64,000 bases of DNA from positions 19,904,501 to 19,968,500 of the forward strand of contig NC_068561.1 of the NCBI RefSeq assembly GCF_022201045.2, written 5' to 3'. This document shows positions 1 to 9,718 of the stretch, piece after piece. Both the position numbers and the translations under genes were made by a program. The notes beneath the pieces are model-generated. The model saw only the letters and a program-made list of their open reading frames with translations, ran no database searches and was not told where the DNA came from. Position 1 is the stretch's first letter; each line of letters opens with the position of its first letter. The DNA is from Citrus sinensis. Its lineage: Eukaryota; Streptophyta; Magnoliopsida; Sapindales; Rutaceae.

Positions 1-68
1 ACTGATCCGGCAGAACAACTCAAAAGATAAAGAAGTATCGTAAGTGTAAACTGAATTTGTTTCTTGCA

Positions 69-2094
69 ATGAAGCTTGTGCGCCTGAGAACAACGCTGTA
101 CAACATCAAAGCACAATTGGGTCTCGGAAATGTATTGGATTCTTCTTCCTCTTACTCGACGGCGACAGGAACTTCGACTCGAGAAGTGACAATTAGTTTG
201 CGGAAGGGTTCATCAATGTATAAGCTTTACCGCATGCTTTCTCCAATGGGGGACCCAAATGATTCAATGGTTCCGCTGCTCGATCAATGGGTCGAAGAAG
301 GACGCCCATTGGATATGGAACAGCTCCGAATCATCATTAAGAAGTTTCGGTTGTACAAACGATTCTCTCACGCTCTCCAGGTATTAAAAGTCGTAATATT
401 TTTGTTATTATTTGCATTGCAATTTTCAAAAAAGTTCTGTTGAAAATGTTTGTTACTGTAATGATTTTATGGCTCCAAAAAATTTGTATCGTGTTTCCCT
501 TTGATGGCATTTTGAGATGTGGTAGTAGATTTGGGAATTGTAGCGGGATAGCCTAGCCTCATGAACCCGGATAGCTAAAACTTTCATTTTTGCTCTATGT
601 TGTGTAGTTCATATATGGATTGTCTGAAATTGAAACGATTTCAGTTTCATTACTAGTTTTTGGACTGTATTTTTCCACCTTTGCTCCCAAGCCTGTTGAT
701 GGTCCTGTTGGTTGATGAGAATATATTGATTGAGCATTAACAAGTCTACTTAACTTAATGAGACTGATCAAGGGAGCCGTTTTTTGTTTTCTGTAAATTC
801 GACTTTCGGGGAAGCATACTGGATTTGAGCTACCTGTGATAAGTGGAACCATTGGTTTCTTGTTATTAGTAAGGATGCTTATTCTGTTTTATGATTTCAA
901 TTTTTTGTCATCTCATTGGTTTATCTCCCCGTCCCCCTTCCTTCCCAGATATCTATGTGGATGACCAAGAAGAGCAACTTCGTACTCACACCTGCTGATG
1001 TTGCCATTAGGCTAGACTTGATTGCTAAAGTTCAGGGAATAGAACAAGCAGCAAGTTATTTCAATTGTGTTCCAGAAAAGTTAAAGCTTCCCAGCGTTTA
1101 TATTGCTCTCCTCAATGCCTATGCCTGTGCAAAATCTGCAGAAAAGGCAGAGATTATCATGCAGCAAATGAGGGATCGGGGGTTGGTTAAAAAAACTATA
1201 GATTACAATTCCATGATGAATGTTTATTATCAGACTGGAAATTACAAGAAACTTGACAGTCTGATGCACGAAATGGAAGAAAAGGGTATTGATTGTGACA
1301 AATATACATTCAGCATCCTTCTCAGTGCGTGTGCAGCTGCTTCTGATGGTGAGGGAATTGACAAGATTGTGGCAATGATGGAAGCGGATCGGGGTGTTGT
1401 TTTAGACTGGACAGTTTATGCTACAGCAGCTAGTGGATATGTAAAAGCTGGGCTTTCGGACAAGGCTTTGGCAGTGTTAAGGAAGTCTGAGGTACTAATG
1501 ATGCACAACAAATTCAGTAGAGCATATGATTTTGTTATCACACAATATGCAGCATGTGGGAATAAAGATGACGTTTTAAGAGTTTGGAAACGCTACAAGC
1601 AGAACTTGAAGGTTTACAATAGGGGCTATATTTGTGTTATATCTTCCTTGTTGAAATTTGATGGCATGGAAAGTGCTGAGAAGATTTTTGAGGAGTGGGA
1701 GTCTCGTAATTTAAGTCATGATATCCGAATTCCAAATCACTTGATCGATGCATACTGCAGAAGAGGGCTTTTGCACAAGGCTGAAACTCTTATCTACAAG
1801 GCACAGTTGAGGGGGACAGAGCCTAATGTCAGGACATGGTATCTTATGGCAACGGGGTATCTTCAAAATAATCAAAGTGAGAAAGGAGTGGAAGCAATGA
1901 AGAAAGCGTTAGTGCTTTTGGAAGCCGGAACCAGGTGGAAGCCAAGCAAGGAATGTTTGGCTGCCTGTCTGGGATACTATAAAAAGGAAAGAGATATTGA
2001 GGGGGCAGATTATTTCATAAAATTACTTACCGGCAAGGAAATTATCTCTGCAGATCTTCAAGATAGATTGTTAAATAATATTCGAAATGGGTAA
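69..2094 (+). CDS. P-class pentatricopeptide repeat protein, copy 1 (At2g20710-like), C-terminally shortened
   Basis: Two exons, 69..380 and 949..2094, joined in phase 0, give about 485 residues. The intron has a GT donor at 381 and a pyrimidine-rich acceptor ending at 948. The basic, Ser/Thr-rich N-terminus is typical of an organellar, probably mitochondrial, presequence. Exon 2 holds successive degenerate helix-turn-helix repeats of about 35 residues of the P-class PPR type, without E or DYW extensions. Family knowledge: such proteins bind organellar RNA and affect its processing or translation; the target cannot be told from sequence. The start chosen is the ATG at 69, which aligns with the ATG of the paralogue at 9719; the in-frame TTG at 57 is not a plausible start. 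Compared with the paralogue the protein stops about 35 codons early, because an AAA-type codon has become TAA at 2092-2094. The downstream DNA is still homologous. The gene may be active but trimmed, or an early pseudogene. Confidence 0.85.
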
Positions 2095-2960
2095 TCAAAT
2101 TGGATTGTACGCAGCTGAGTTATCTGGTAATTCTTTGGCTGGGAAGGGAGAATCACTTTCGAACCTTAAGAATGTTAGCAGTATTAAGAAGAGGAAACGC
2201 TGCAAACACAAAATTACAACAAGAAAAGGAGTATGACGGCTTTATTTTGTGAGAGCTTTCCATGTATTTTGATTGGAAGGCGCAATAATGTTCAGAAAGT
2301 TGATGAAATTGTTCAGTTTACATGCAGCATTATAATAAAACTGCTTTTACTAGATTTGTTTCTTCAAAACCAACTTCAAGCTAAGACCAATGCTTGTAAA
2401 GTTTCACAAGTCCAGAATGAGTGTCTGGGAATGACACTTGCCCAATTAGAGACTGAATCTGCTAAGACGGTTCACAGTATTTCTACTTATAGAAAAGATC
2501 GTGAAAGAGGTGATCAGAATGGTACTCGAATCCATTTACGGTCTTGATTTTCGAGAGCCATCGCACTTCCACTCGGGTTCGAGCCTGCCACTCGGTCCTA
2601 AGATGGATCAAAGAAGAATGGGGAAACTCTCGCTGGTTTTGACACCTTTTTATACTAAACTGTGAACTTATCAAAATAGCCGAATTCAAGTTATTAAGTA
2701 ATAATAAAACTAAATTTCCAAAATCAAGCGCAAGTAAAAAAAAAAAAAAATCAATTTGACTTGTAGAAAATAAAATAAAAATAAAAATTTGAGAAAATTT
2801 TCGAAAAATTAGAAAGAAAACTTCAAATAAGTAATTGGGGCCAAAATGAAGGAATTGGAGATGATCTGTTGATTTATAATAATAAAATCCTATGAATCAC
2901 ATTCCATTTCTATGTTTGGAAGTTTGAAATGGTATATTACATATCCTAAAATAAACACTT
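2095..2960 (+). other. Decayed PPR copy 1 tail, then featureless AT-rich spacer
   Basis: The first 80 to 100 bases align with the C-terminal coding end of the paralogue at 11874-11960 but lie after the nonsense codon. Beyond that I see no gene. The short open frames at 2233-2547 and 2483-2689 have no recognisable similarity. Confidence 0.5.
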
Positions 2961-3143
2961 ATGTTTGGTTTGAAGAAATATAAAGAGAAGAGAGGAAATG
3001 AGCAGAAAAAAATGAGGAGAGAAAAATAAATTTCGTATTTAGTTAAATAAAAAAAATAAGAGTAAATTTATTTTTTACTCATTTTCTCTCAACTCTTTCT
3101 TTTCTGTACATCTCCTCTTCTACAATTTCTTCCAACCAAACAT
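2961..3143. mobile_element. Short foldback MITE-like element
   Basis: The ends are inverted repeats: the left end ATGTTTGGTTTGAAGAAAT matches the reverse complement of the right end with one mismatch. Similarity between the arms continues inward as purine-rich sequence facing pyrimidine-rich sequence, so most of the 183 bp can fold on itself. No coding capacity is present. A target-site duplication is not clear, so the superfamily is undetermined. Confidence 0.5.
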
Positions 3144-3750
3144 GGGTAGGAGTTTTAGTTACCGGCCCAAAAATTATGCTAGGCATTTTCCCAAACCTTG
3201 CCTACATCAGATAGTTTGAGGATGACGTAATTCATAGTAACTAGTAGAAAATGTAATTTAATTTTTAACGCAATAATATAATTAAATATTAAAATATAGT
3301 CAGCTATAGAAGTTTATTATTAGAAAAAAAAGGACTGTTAGTCCTCTAATATTTGGAACAGAAACATAAAATCCTCTAATAGTTTTAAAAAATATATAAC
3401 TTTTATATTCTATTAATCTTTAATTTACTTTAATTGAGAAATAGGTAATATTGTATATTCACAAAAAAAAATGATTGTATTTTTAATAAATGACGTATAA
3501 AACTTATAATATCATATTCTTCCCTAAAATTACAGCTGCAACTACTCTACAAATTAATAAGATTTACAATACATTTTTTAAAATTTAGTGAGTTTTTTTA
3601 TCCCTTTCCATACGTTAGAATGGGTCCAGCTATGCTGCAATAGTTGTACCGTACCCCAACTTTTGTTTTTTATGATTTCAATATCATTGACCATCCTGCA
3701 CTCCTTTCATTTATAATTTGTTCATAAATCTTAAAAAGACAAAATTACCC
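3144..3750. other. AT-rich intergenic spacer
   Basis: No open reading frame of note, RNA gene or clear repeat was seen here. Confidence 0.4.
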
Positions 3751-3758
3751 TTCTTTAC

Positions 3759-4069
3759 TAGAGTTGGCAAAATGGGTCATCGGGTCGTGTTCGTGTCGTG
3801 TCGGTTTCATGTCGTGTCAAATTTAGGTCGACCCAAACCCGACCCATTTAATAATCGTATCAAAATATTGAGACCCAAACCCGACACAGAAAAATAATCG
3901 GGTTACCCAATAACCCGTTTAATATCTATATATTGAACAAAAGTTACATCAAATATTTACACATTATCATACATACGTATATACATAAATACATACATAC
4001 ATAATTTATCGATATTATAAAATATACATATCTACCAATATATTATACATGTACACTATTGAGGTTTTA

Positions 4070-4110
<41 letters not shown>

Positions 4111-4478
4111 TTATAAAATATACATGTCTATCAATTTTTACACATTTATACTATTGAAGTTCTAAATATATGTAAAATTTTATAAATAAAACACTGTATT
4201 TATATTCACCCTTTTAAAGAATAAAAAAAAGAAAATCATCTCTAATATTTGAATTTTAATTATAAGAATATGTAAATTATTTTAAAATAGAAAATATAAT
4301 CGGGTCATTGATCGGGTAAATGGGTCAAGAATTTTAACCCAAACCCGACACAGAAAAAAATCGTGTTGACCCAGACCCGACCCATTTAATAATTATGTTA
4401 AATTTGACGACCCATACCCATTTATTTATGTCGTGTTCGTGTCGGGTAATCGGGTCGTGTCAAATTTTGCTAGCTCTA
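3759..4478. mobile_element. Non-autonomous hAT element, 720 bp
   Basis: The terminal inverted repeats are TAGAGTTGGCAAAA on the left and the complement of TTTTGCTAGCTCTA on the right. They are flanked by an 8-bp target-site duplication, TTCTTTAC at 3751-3758 and TTCTTGAC at 4479-4486, with one mismatch. An 8-bp duplication with TAG-type ends is the hAT signature. The subterminal regions on both sides carry many GGGTCGTG/CCCGAC-type motifs in inverted orientation, and the centre is AT-rich with a (TA)n run at about 4072-4106. No transposase is present. The right end lies directly next to the cystatin/EFL1 pseudogene. Confidence 0.85.
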
Positions 4479-4545
4479 TTCTTGACAAAGGTTGAAGAAA
4501 ATGGATAAAGCGCAAGATTTAGGCATTTTGGGGTCATGAAAAGCC

Positions 4546-4783
4546 GTGGCAACAATCCCTCTCCTGGCCGTCGTCGACCGTAAAGGAGTCTTGGGTGAGG
4601 GATGGAAGCCGATAGAAGACCCCAAGGAGCCGCATGTGAGAGAGATCGGGCAGTTTGCGGTGACGAAGTACAACAAATAGTCAAAGAATGAGTTGAGTTT
4701 GGGAGCACGGAGTAGGGCGAGACTGAGGTGGTTTCCGACACCAATTACCGACGGATCTTGGTTGTCAAGGACGGAACTTCGAC
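4546..4783 (+). pseudogene. Cystatin (phytocystatin) fragment, broken
   Basis: Frame 1 from 4585 encodes a phytocystatin-like stretch: a Gly-Trp-Lys-Pro-Ile segment, then the plant cystatin helix signature (Glu-Ile-Gly-Gln-Phe-Ala-Val-x-x-Tyr-Asn). An in-frame TAG follows at about 4678, then a frameshift. In the new frame the inhibitory-loop region reads Glu-Val-Val-Ser-Asp, replacing the canonical Gln-x-Val-x-Gly, and continues as Thr-Asn-Tyr. The second protease-binding Pro-Trp hairpin is absent, because sequence homologous to EFL1 takes over at about 4784. With a stop, a frameshift, lost inhibitory residues and a missing C-terminus, this cannot make a cystatin. Cystatins normally inhibit papain-family cysteine proteases. 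Confidence 0.75.
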
Positions 4784-5218
4784 AATTGTTGAGGCTTACA
4801 TCTCTCCTGTGGCTGGGAAATTGTTGACTCTGAAACTTCCCAACAATCTGAGCAGCATGGCATCTTCTCTGGGCAAGTTATGACAGCTGTTAAAGATGCA
4901 TGTAGACAAGCTGTGCTCAAGAAGAAACCCCGACTTGTTGAAGCCATGTATTTTTGTGAGTTGAACACACCGATTGATTCTTTGAGTAAAATGTATGGAG
5001 TGGTTTCTCGAAGGCGGGCCCGGGTGCTGAAGGAGGGAATGCATGAAGGTTCTGCACTTTTCACGGTTCATGCTTATTTGCCTGTTTCTGAAAGTTTTGG
5101 TTTTGCTGATGAGCTTAGGAAAGAAACTTCTGGTGCTGCAAGTGCTCTTCTTGCCCTTAGCCAGTTTGAAGCTGTCTTTTGCGACATTCTTACAGGAGAT
5201 CCATTTTGTGTAAAATGA
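4784..5218 (+). pseudogene. EFL1-like ribosome-assembly GTPase C-terminal fragment
   Basis: The translation matches the C-terminal EF-G domain IV/V region of EFL1/RIA1, the cytosolic EF-2-like GTPase that helps release the anti-association factor from new 60S subunits. It begins at Ile-Val-Glu-Ala-Tyr-Ile-Ser-Pro at 4784. A frameshift follows at about 4825, and a long open stretch then runs to 5218, including Val-Lys-Asp-Ala-Cys, Tyr-Phe-Cys-Glu-Leu-Asn-Thr-Pro and Ser-Arg-Arg-Arg-Ala-Arg-Val-Leu-Lys-Glu. The GTPase domain is absent, and the C-terminus diverges and stops early. The family is assigned from recognised sequence; no search was run. It is fused head to tail to the cystatin fragment with no gap, which suggests a template-switched or transposon-captured chimera. 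Confidence 0.75.
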
Positions 5219-5786
5219 ATTACAAGGTGTTAAGTTAGAATTGATATAATTATGATAGTTTGGAATGTTTGGTATAAAGAAGTAAAGCCTTTGGAAGTTG
5301 TGATGGCTGCACTGGTTTTGTTTTGTACCCAACACGAAGAGAGTATTTTATATGTAAGTTATCAACATCAAGGAGAAGAAGCTCGATGTAAGATATCGTT
5401 CAAATGTAATCATTTTAAGGAGTTTGTAGAAACTAACAATAAACTCTTTTAACTTAAACCATACCATGATGAAATGTCAAGTTTTGAAAGAATATGAATG
5501 AAGCCTTTTAAACTCGGAATTTGCTGTGTTGGTGAAACAAGAATCAAAAGAGTCCGAGTCGTGTAATTATGTTTTATTGGTATTAGTATTGGTATTGTTG
5601 TATTGTTCATGAACTATTGAGAGAATAAAGGTGATGGGTGAGTCTTTGAGATTTTTATTTTCTCTTTCTTTTTTAATCGTTACTGACTGATGACGACGGA
5701 GATGAAAGTGAGAGGAACAAGCAAAAAATTTTAAAATTTTATTTTTAATTTATAAATTTAGGGGTATTGTTGTCTTTCCATCGATG
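5219..5786. other. Intergenic spacer after the chimeric pseudogene
   Basis: Possibly the former 3' untranslated part of the chimera. No independent gene was recognised; the short frame at 5252-5452 resembles nothing I know. Confidence 0.35.
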
Positions 5787-5794
5787 CTAATATT

Positions 5795-6801
5795 TAGGGA
5801 TGACAAAAATTTCTACGAGGACGGGTACTCTCGGGGATTTTTTCCATTCAGGGAGGGTATATGGATAATTTCATACCCAATTTCTTATTCGGAGAAGGGA
5901 CGGAAAAATTTTTTTACCCAATTTCTTATTCGGGAAGGAGACGAGGATGAGGTGGAATCCTCATCCTTTATCCATTTCCCCATTTTAATTTTTAATTTTA
6001 TTTTAATTTTTTAAAATTACTAGTAAATAAATAATAAAATTTAAATTATAAAATTATAAATATTGGTAAAAATAAAAAATAAAAATATTTATATTATTAA
6101 ACTTTTAGGCCTAATTAACTAATTAAAGTTCTAAATTTTTATTTAGGACATTAAAAAGACCGAGTAGATTCTATTAGCCCAAATTTTTTTAATTTTAATA
6201 TTCTTTAAATATTTTAAACTTAAATCTATTTTTTATTTATTTTTAGATGTTATAATTGCCCACAGCAAATTACAATTTTAATATTTAATTTAATCTAATC
6301 TAATATTTGCTCTTGATTTGCTCCGATTTAACTATTGTGTTGTAAAGGGAATAATCCACATTTATAAAGTGCCCACATCACCATTGAAAAAGTTAATTTT
6401 GAATCTAAATTCGATTTTATTTGTAACAATTTTGTATTAGACTATTAATTTATTCATGATAGTTTGTAAAAGAAGTTTATATTTCTTGCATGCTGCGTTA
6501 CTTACTAATTTAATGTATGTGACTTTTGTAATGGATATTAATATAAGATATATTTCGAACTTTATTTTTATTTGAATTTTTTATTTTAATATGATTAACT
6601 CAAAATCGAAAACAAAAAAATGTATTAGTTATTCAGGGACCGGGGACCCTCAGGGATCCCCTGTTATTATTCGGGGAGGGGATGAGGATTCTCTCAAATA
6701 ATTCTGACGGGGATGGGGAGGGGACGGAGACATACTCAAAATATCGGAGATGGGTACGGGGAGATTGGTCCCCTCCCCTCCCCTCCCTATTGCCATCCCT
6801 A
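5795..6801. mobile_element. Non-autonomous hAT element, 1007 bp
   Basis: It is flanked by a perfect 8-bp target-site duplication, CTAATATT, at 5787-5794 and 6802-6809. The ends are TAGGGATGACAAAAA on the left and, as reverse complement on the right, TAGGGATGGCAATAG. The subterminal regions are G-rich on one strand and C-rich on the other, as in the TAGGGATGGCAA group of plant hAT MITEs. The interior is AT-rich and codes for nothing recognisable. Confidence 0.9.
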
Positions 6802-7530
6802 CTAATATTGGATGTAAACAAATAAGTACTTTAATATTTATAAAAATAATAAATAAAAAGAGTGTAAGGTGCTAAATAAAATTTTAATAATGTATGTAAA
6901 TATAAAGTATTATAATATTTCTTAATATCTTATGAATAAAATGAAGTAAAAGGTGTTCTGTTAAATTTGACATCAGTTAAATCGCAAAGGAAAAGTTATT
7001 TACCCCGAATTTGCTCCCTGAATCTGCGCCCCGAAAAATGAAACGCACCGTTTCGTATTGCTTTGCTTTTGAATTAAGTGTTTTCAGTTGCTTTATGTAA
7101 AAGAAAAAGTTGGGGAAGGACAGTCAACGTGCCGTGGTCCACTTATTTCATTTCATTTGTTGTGTTCCAACTGTGGTCCACTTATTTGCTTTGCTTTGCT
7201 TTTTCTTTTGCTATTTCCTTTGGTTTCGGGAAGGTCTGAAAGAGAAAGAGGAGTTCATTGCTTTACAAAGTGAAAACCCCTAAGTTTAGGATTTGATTTG
7301 GAAACTGAAAAATCAGAACTGATTTGTGAAAGTGCTGAATCTCTACATTACAAAATTGGTAAGCATTTATTGTTCCTACATTAATTTATTGAGTTGTTTC
7401 ATTTTAATTTATGAATGTTGAGTTATTTCATTTTAATTTATGAATCTTGAGATGTTTTATTTTAATTAGTGAGTTCAACCATGAGTATTTGTATTTAAAT
7501 TTACTTAACCGTGAGCATTTGTATAATTAA

Positions 7531-7805
7531 TTTGCCGAATCGTTAATTAATAATATCTATTTATATTTTTATTTGTTTGTAAACTTAATGAATTAGGGAT
7601 AACTAATTAATAATAATTAATTTGCTGAATCGTTAATTAAAAATATCTATTTATATTTTTATTTGTTTGTAAACTTAATGAATTAGGGATAAGTGATTAA
7701 TAATAGTCAATTTTTTTCCTTCTAATTCTAAACATAACGAATTAGGGATAAGTAATTAATAATAACCAATTTTTATTTTTATTTGTTTCTAAACTTAATG
7801 AATTT
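7531..7805 (+). repeat. 90-bp tandem repeat in the MULE, 2 clear copies plus a degenerate third
   Basis: The block starting TTTGCCGAATCGTTAATTAA at 7531 repeats at 7621 with only a few changes. A diverged third copy sharing AATTAGGGATAAG and the final AAACTTAATGAATT motif lies at about 7711-7805. The array stops directly before the FAR1-like reading frame. Confidence 0.8.
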
Positions 7806-7833
7806 GGTATAATTTATTAAATTTGCAGCAATA

Positions 7834-8580
7834 ATGGACGAGGTTGATGAATTGGAGGTTCATGAAGTGGAGGTTGATGAACAAGATTTACAGGAGGCTA
7901 ATTTTGAAGGAAATAATGAAAATTTGGTGGAAGAACCTACGGTTGGGATGTGTTTTAATAGTTCGGATGAAATATTTGAATATTACAAAGCTTATGGCCA
8001 ACAAGAGGGATTTCCAGTGATGCGGAGATCTTGTAAAAAAGGGGATGATGAGAATATGAGATATGTGACATTTAGTTGCGGGCGAAACGACAAGTCCAAA
8101 GGCAAATCCAATCAGGTTTTGCGGCTTCAACTTAATCAAAAAATTGGAGGACGTTTTGTTCATGGAAAATGGATAATTGGAAATTTTGTCCTTGAACACA
8201 ACCATGCTATAAGTCCGAGCAAGAGTAGGTATTATCGATGCAACCGTACCATTAATCCTTATGTAAAAAAATAACTAGAAATAAATGAAGAAGCATGAAT
8301 TAGAATGGCTCAAAGTTTCAAGTTTACTGTCGTTGAGGCTGGTGGCTATGAAAATGTCGCATTCTTAGAAAAAGATGCTAGAAATCATGTTAATAAAGCA
8401 AGACAATTAAGGCTTGGAGAAGGGAATGCAACTGCAATTCAGAAATATTTTCAGAAAATGCAAGCAGAAAATGATGGATTTTTCTTCAATCTTGACTTGG
8501 ATGAGGAGGGTCGGTTAAACAATGTATTTTGGGCAGATCCAAGAAGTAAGGCAGCCTACAAAGACTTTGATCAAATGTAA
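7834..8580 (+). pseudogene. FAR1-related (MULE transposase-derived) gene, truncated and interrupted
   Basis: The open part 7834-8274 starts with an acidic N-terminus. It then carries a FAR1 DNA-binding domain of the WRKY-GCM1 zinc-finger type: a Tyr-Tyr-Lys-x-Tyr region, a Cys in the Thr-Phe-Ser-Cys segment, and a His-Asn-His near the end. Stops separate it from 8305-8580, which is in the same frame (frame 1) and matches the segment preceding the MULE transposase domain (Asp-Leu-Asp-Glu-Glu-Gly-Arg-Leu-x-Asn-Val-Phe-Trp-Ala-Asp). The transposase DDE core and SWIM zinc finger are missing. FAR1/FHY3 proteins are light-signalling regulators domesticated from MULE transposases. Because this copy sits inside a MULE with intact ends and target-site duplication, it is most simply the element's own decayed gene. 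Confidence 0.8.
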
Positions 8581-9718
8581 TATAAACTTGAAGTCACCCT
8601 GTGCATGTCCTCCTTCAGTCTTCCAAATCAAAGCTAACTTCAAGTTATGACAAATGCTAAAATACATCCAACTATATGTATCTCCCTTATTTTAATGAGA
8701 TTTAATCGAGATTCAAAGCTAATCAATCAAGCTAATTAATATCTCCTAAAAGTTTAACAATTTACCAAATGAATGGAGAGCCAAGGTTCAACAATAACTG
8801 AAGAAACAAGTAGGTAACTACAGCAGAGCATTCAGAACTACATCCTGCAAAATAAACTCAAAACTCAATACTCAAACAAGAAAATAAAAACATGCTACAA
8901 TACTCAAACAAGCAGCCTTCTAACATATGCATGAACAAAGTCAATTCTTTGACGGAACCTACAACAGAAAAACTAAAGATCTTGTAGCTAAATTCCTTCA
9001 AGGAAAAAAGATTTCAAAGCTAGTTCAAAAACATTTGAGTTTAAACATTTTTAACTGGTAAAAAATTATTAAAAAATAGAAGAAGCAAGAGTAAGTCTGA
9101 AGAAAAAAGAGAAAGAGAGATAGTGAATTTAACGGAGAAGAGAAAGAGAAACGGCCTGCTTTACAAAGACAGAAGCACACGCAGCACGTTACCAACGGTG
9201 TTAAGAACCAAGGAAAGAATTTGTTTGAAGAAAATCAGAGCCGTGGTCTGAAAAAAATCGGAGCCGTGGTCCCGTTCGTGTTTAGCTTTTCGGGGCGAAG
9301 TGGAAAAGAGAAAGTCTGAAGAATCCGTGGTGCTGTTCGTGTTTTGCTGTTCATGCTTACCTTGCTGTTCGTGTTTACCTTACTTTTTGGGGCTAACTGG
9401 AAAAAGAAAAGTGAAAACAAATGAAGGAAGTGAAAAATGAAAGCAAAAGTAAAAGTTAAGTGGAAAGTAAATGAAGTAACATGTGTGAAGAGGAAAAATC
9501 AAATTTTATTTTTCGGAGTGCAGATTTGGGGAGAAAAGTCAGGGTAAATAGCAGCACTCAATCGCAAAAGACAAAAAATGAGGTACCTTACAAATGTACA
9601 ACCGTACTATTGTTGCAACGTAGCTGAGCAATTCTAAAACCCCATTTCCCCATTCCCCTTTTATCACAAACCCTACGTTGTTCTGTCATTTCCCCGTAAA
9701 CTGAAAAATTTCAAGCAA

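Larger units (their letters stand above)
6989..9559. mobile_element. Mutator-like element (MULE) with FAR1-like gene remnant
   Basis: A perfect 9-bp target-site duplication, AATCGCAAA, lies at 6980-6988 and 9560-9568. The inverted ends are strong. From about 6996 the left end starting TATTTACCCCGAATTTG pairs with the right end, whose reverse complement begins TATTTACCCTGACTTTT; similarity extends over about 47 bp with few mismatches. A 9-bp duplication plus long inverted ends is the MULE signature. The interior carries an N-terminal FAR1-type gene remnant at 7834-8580 and no remaining catalytic transposase core. Its right end sits about 160 bp upstream of the ATG of the second PPR gene. Confidence 0.88.
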
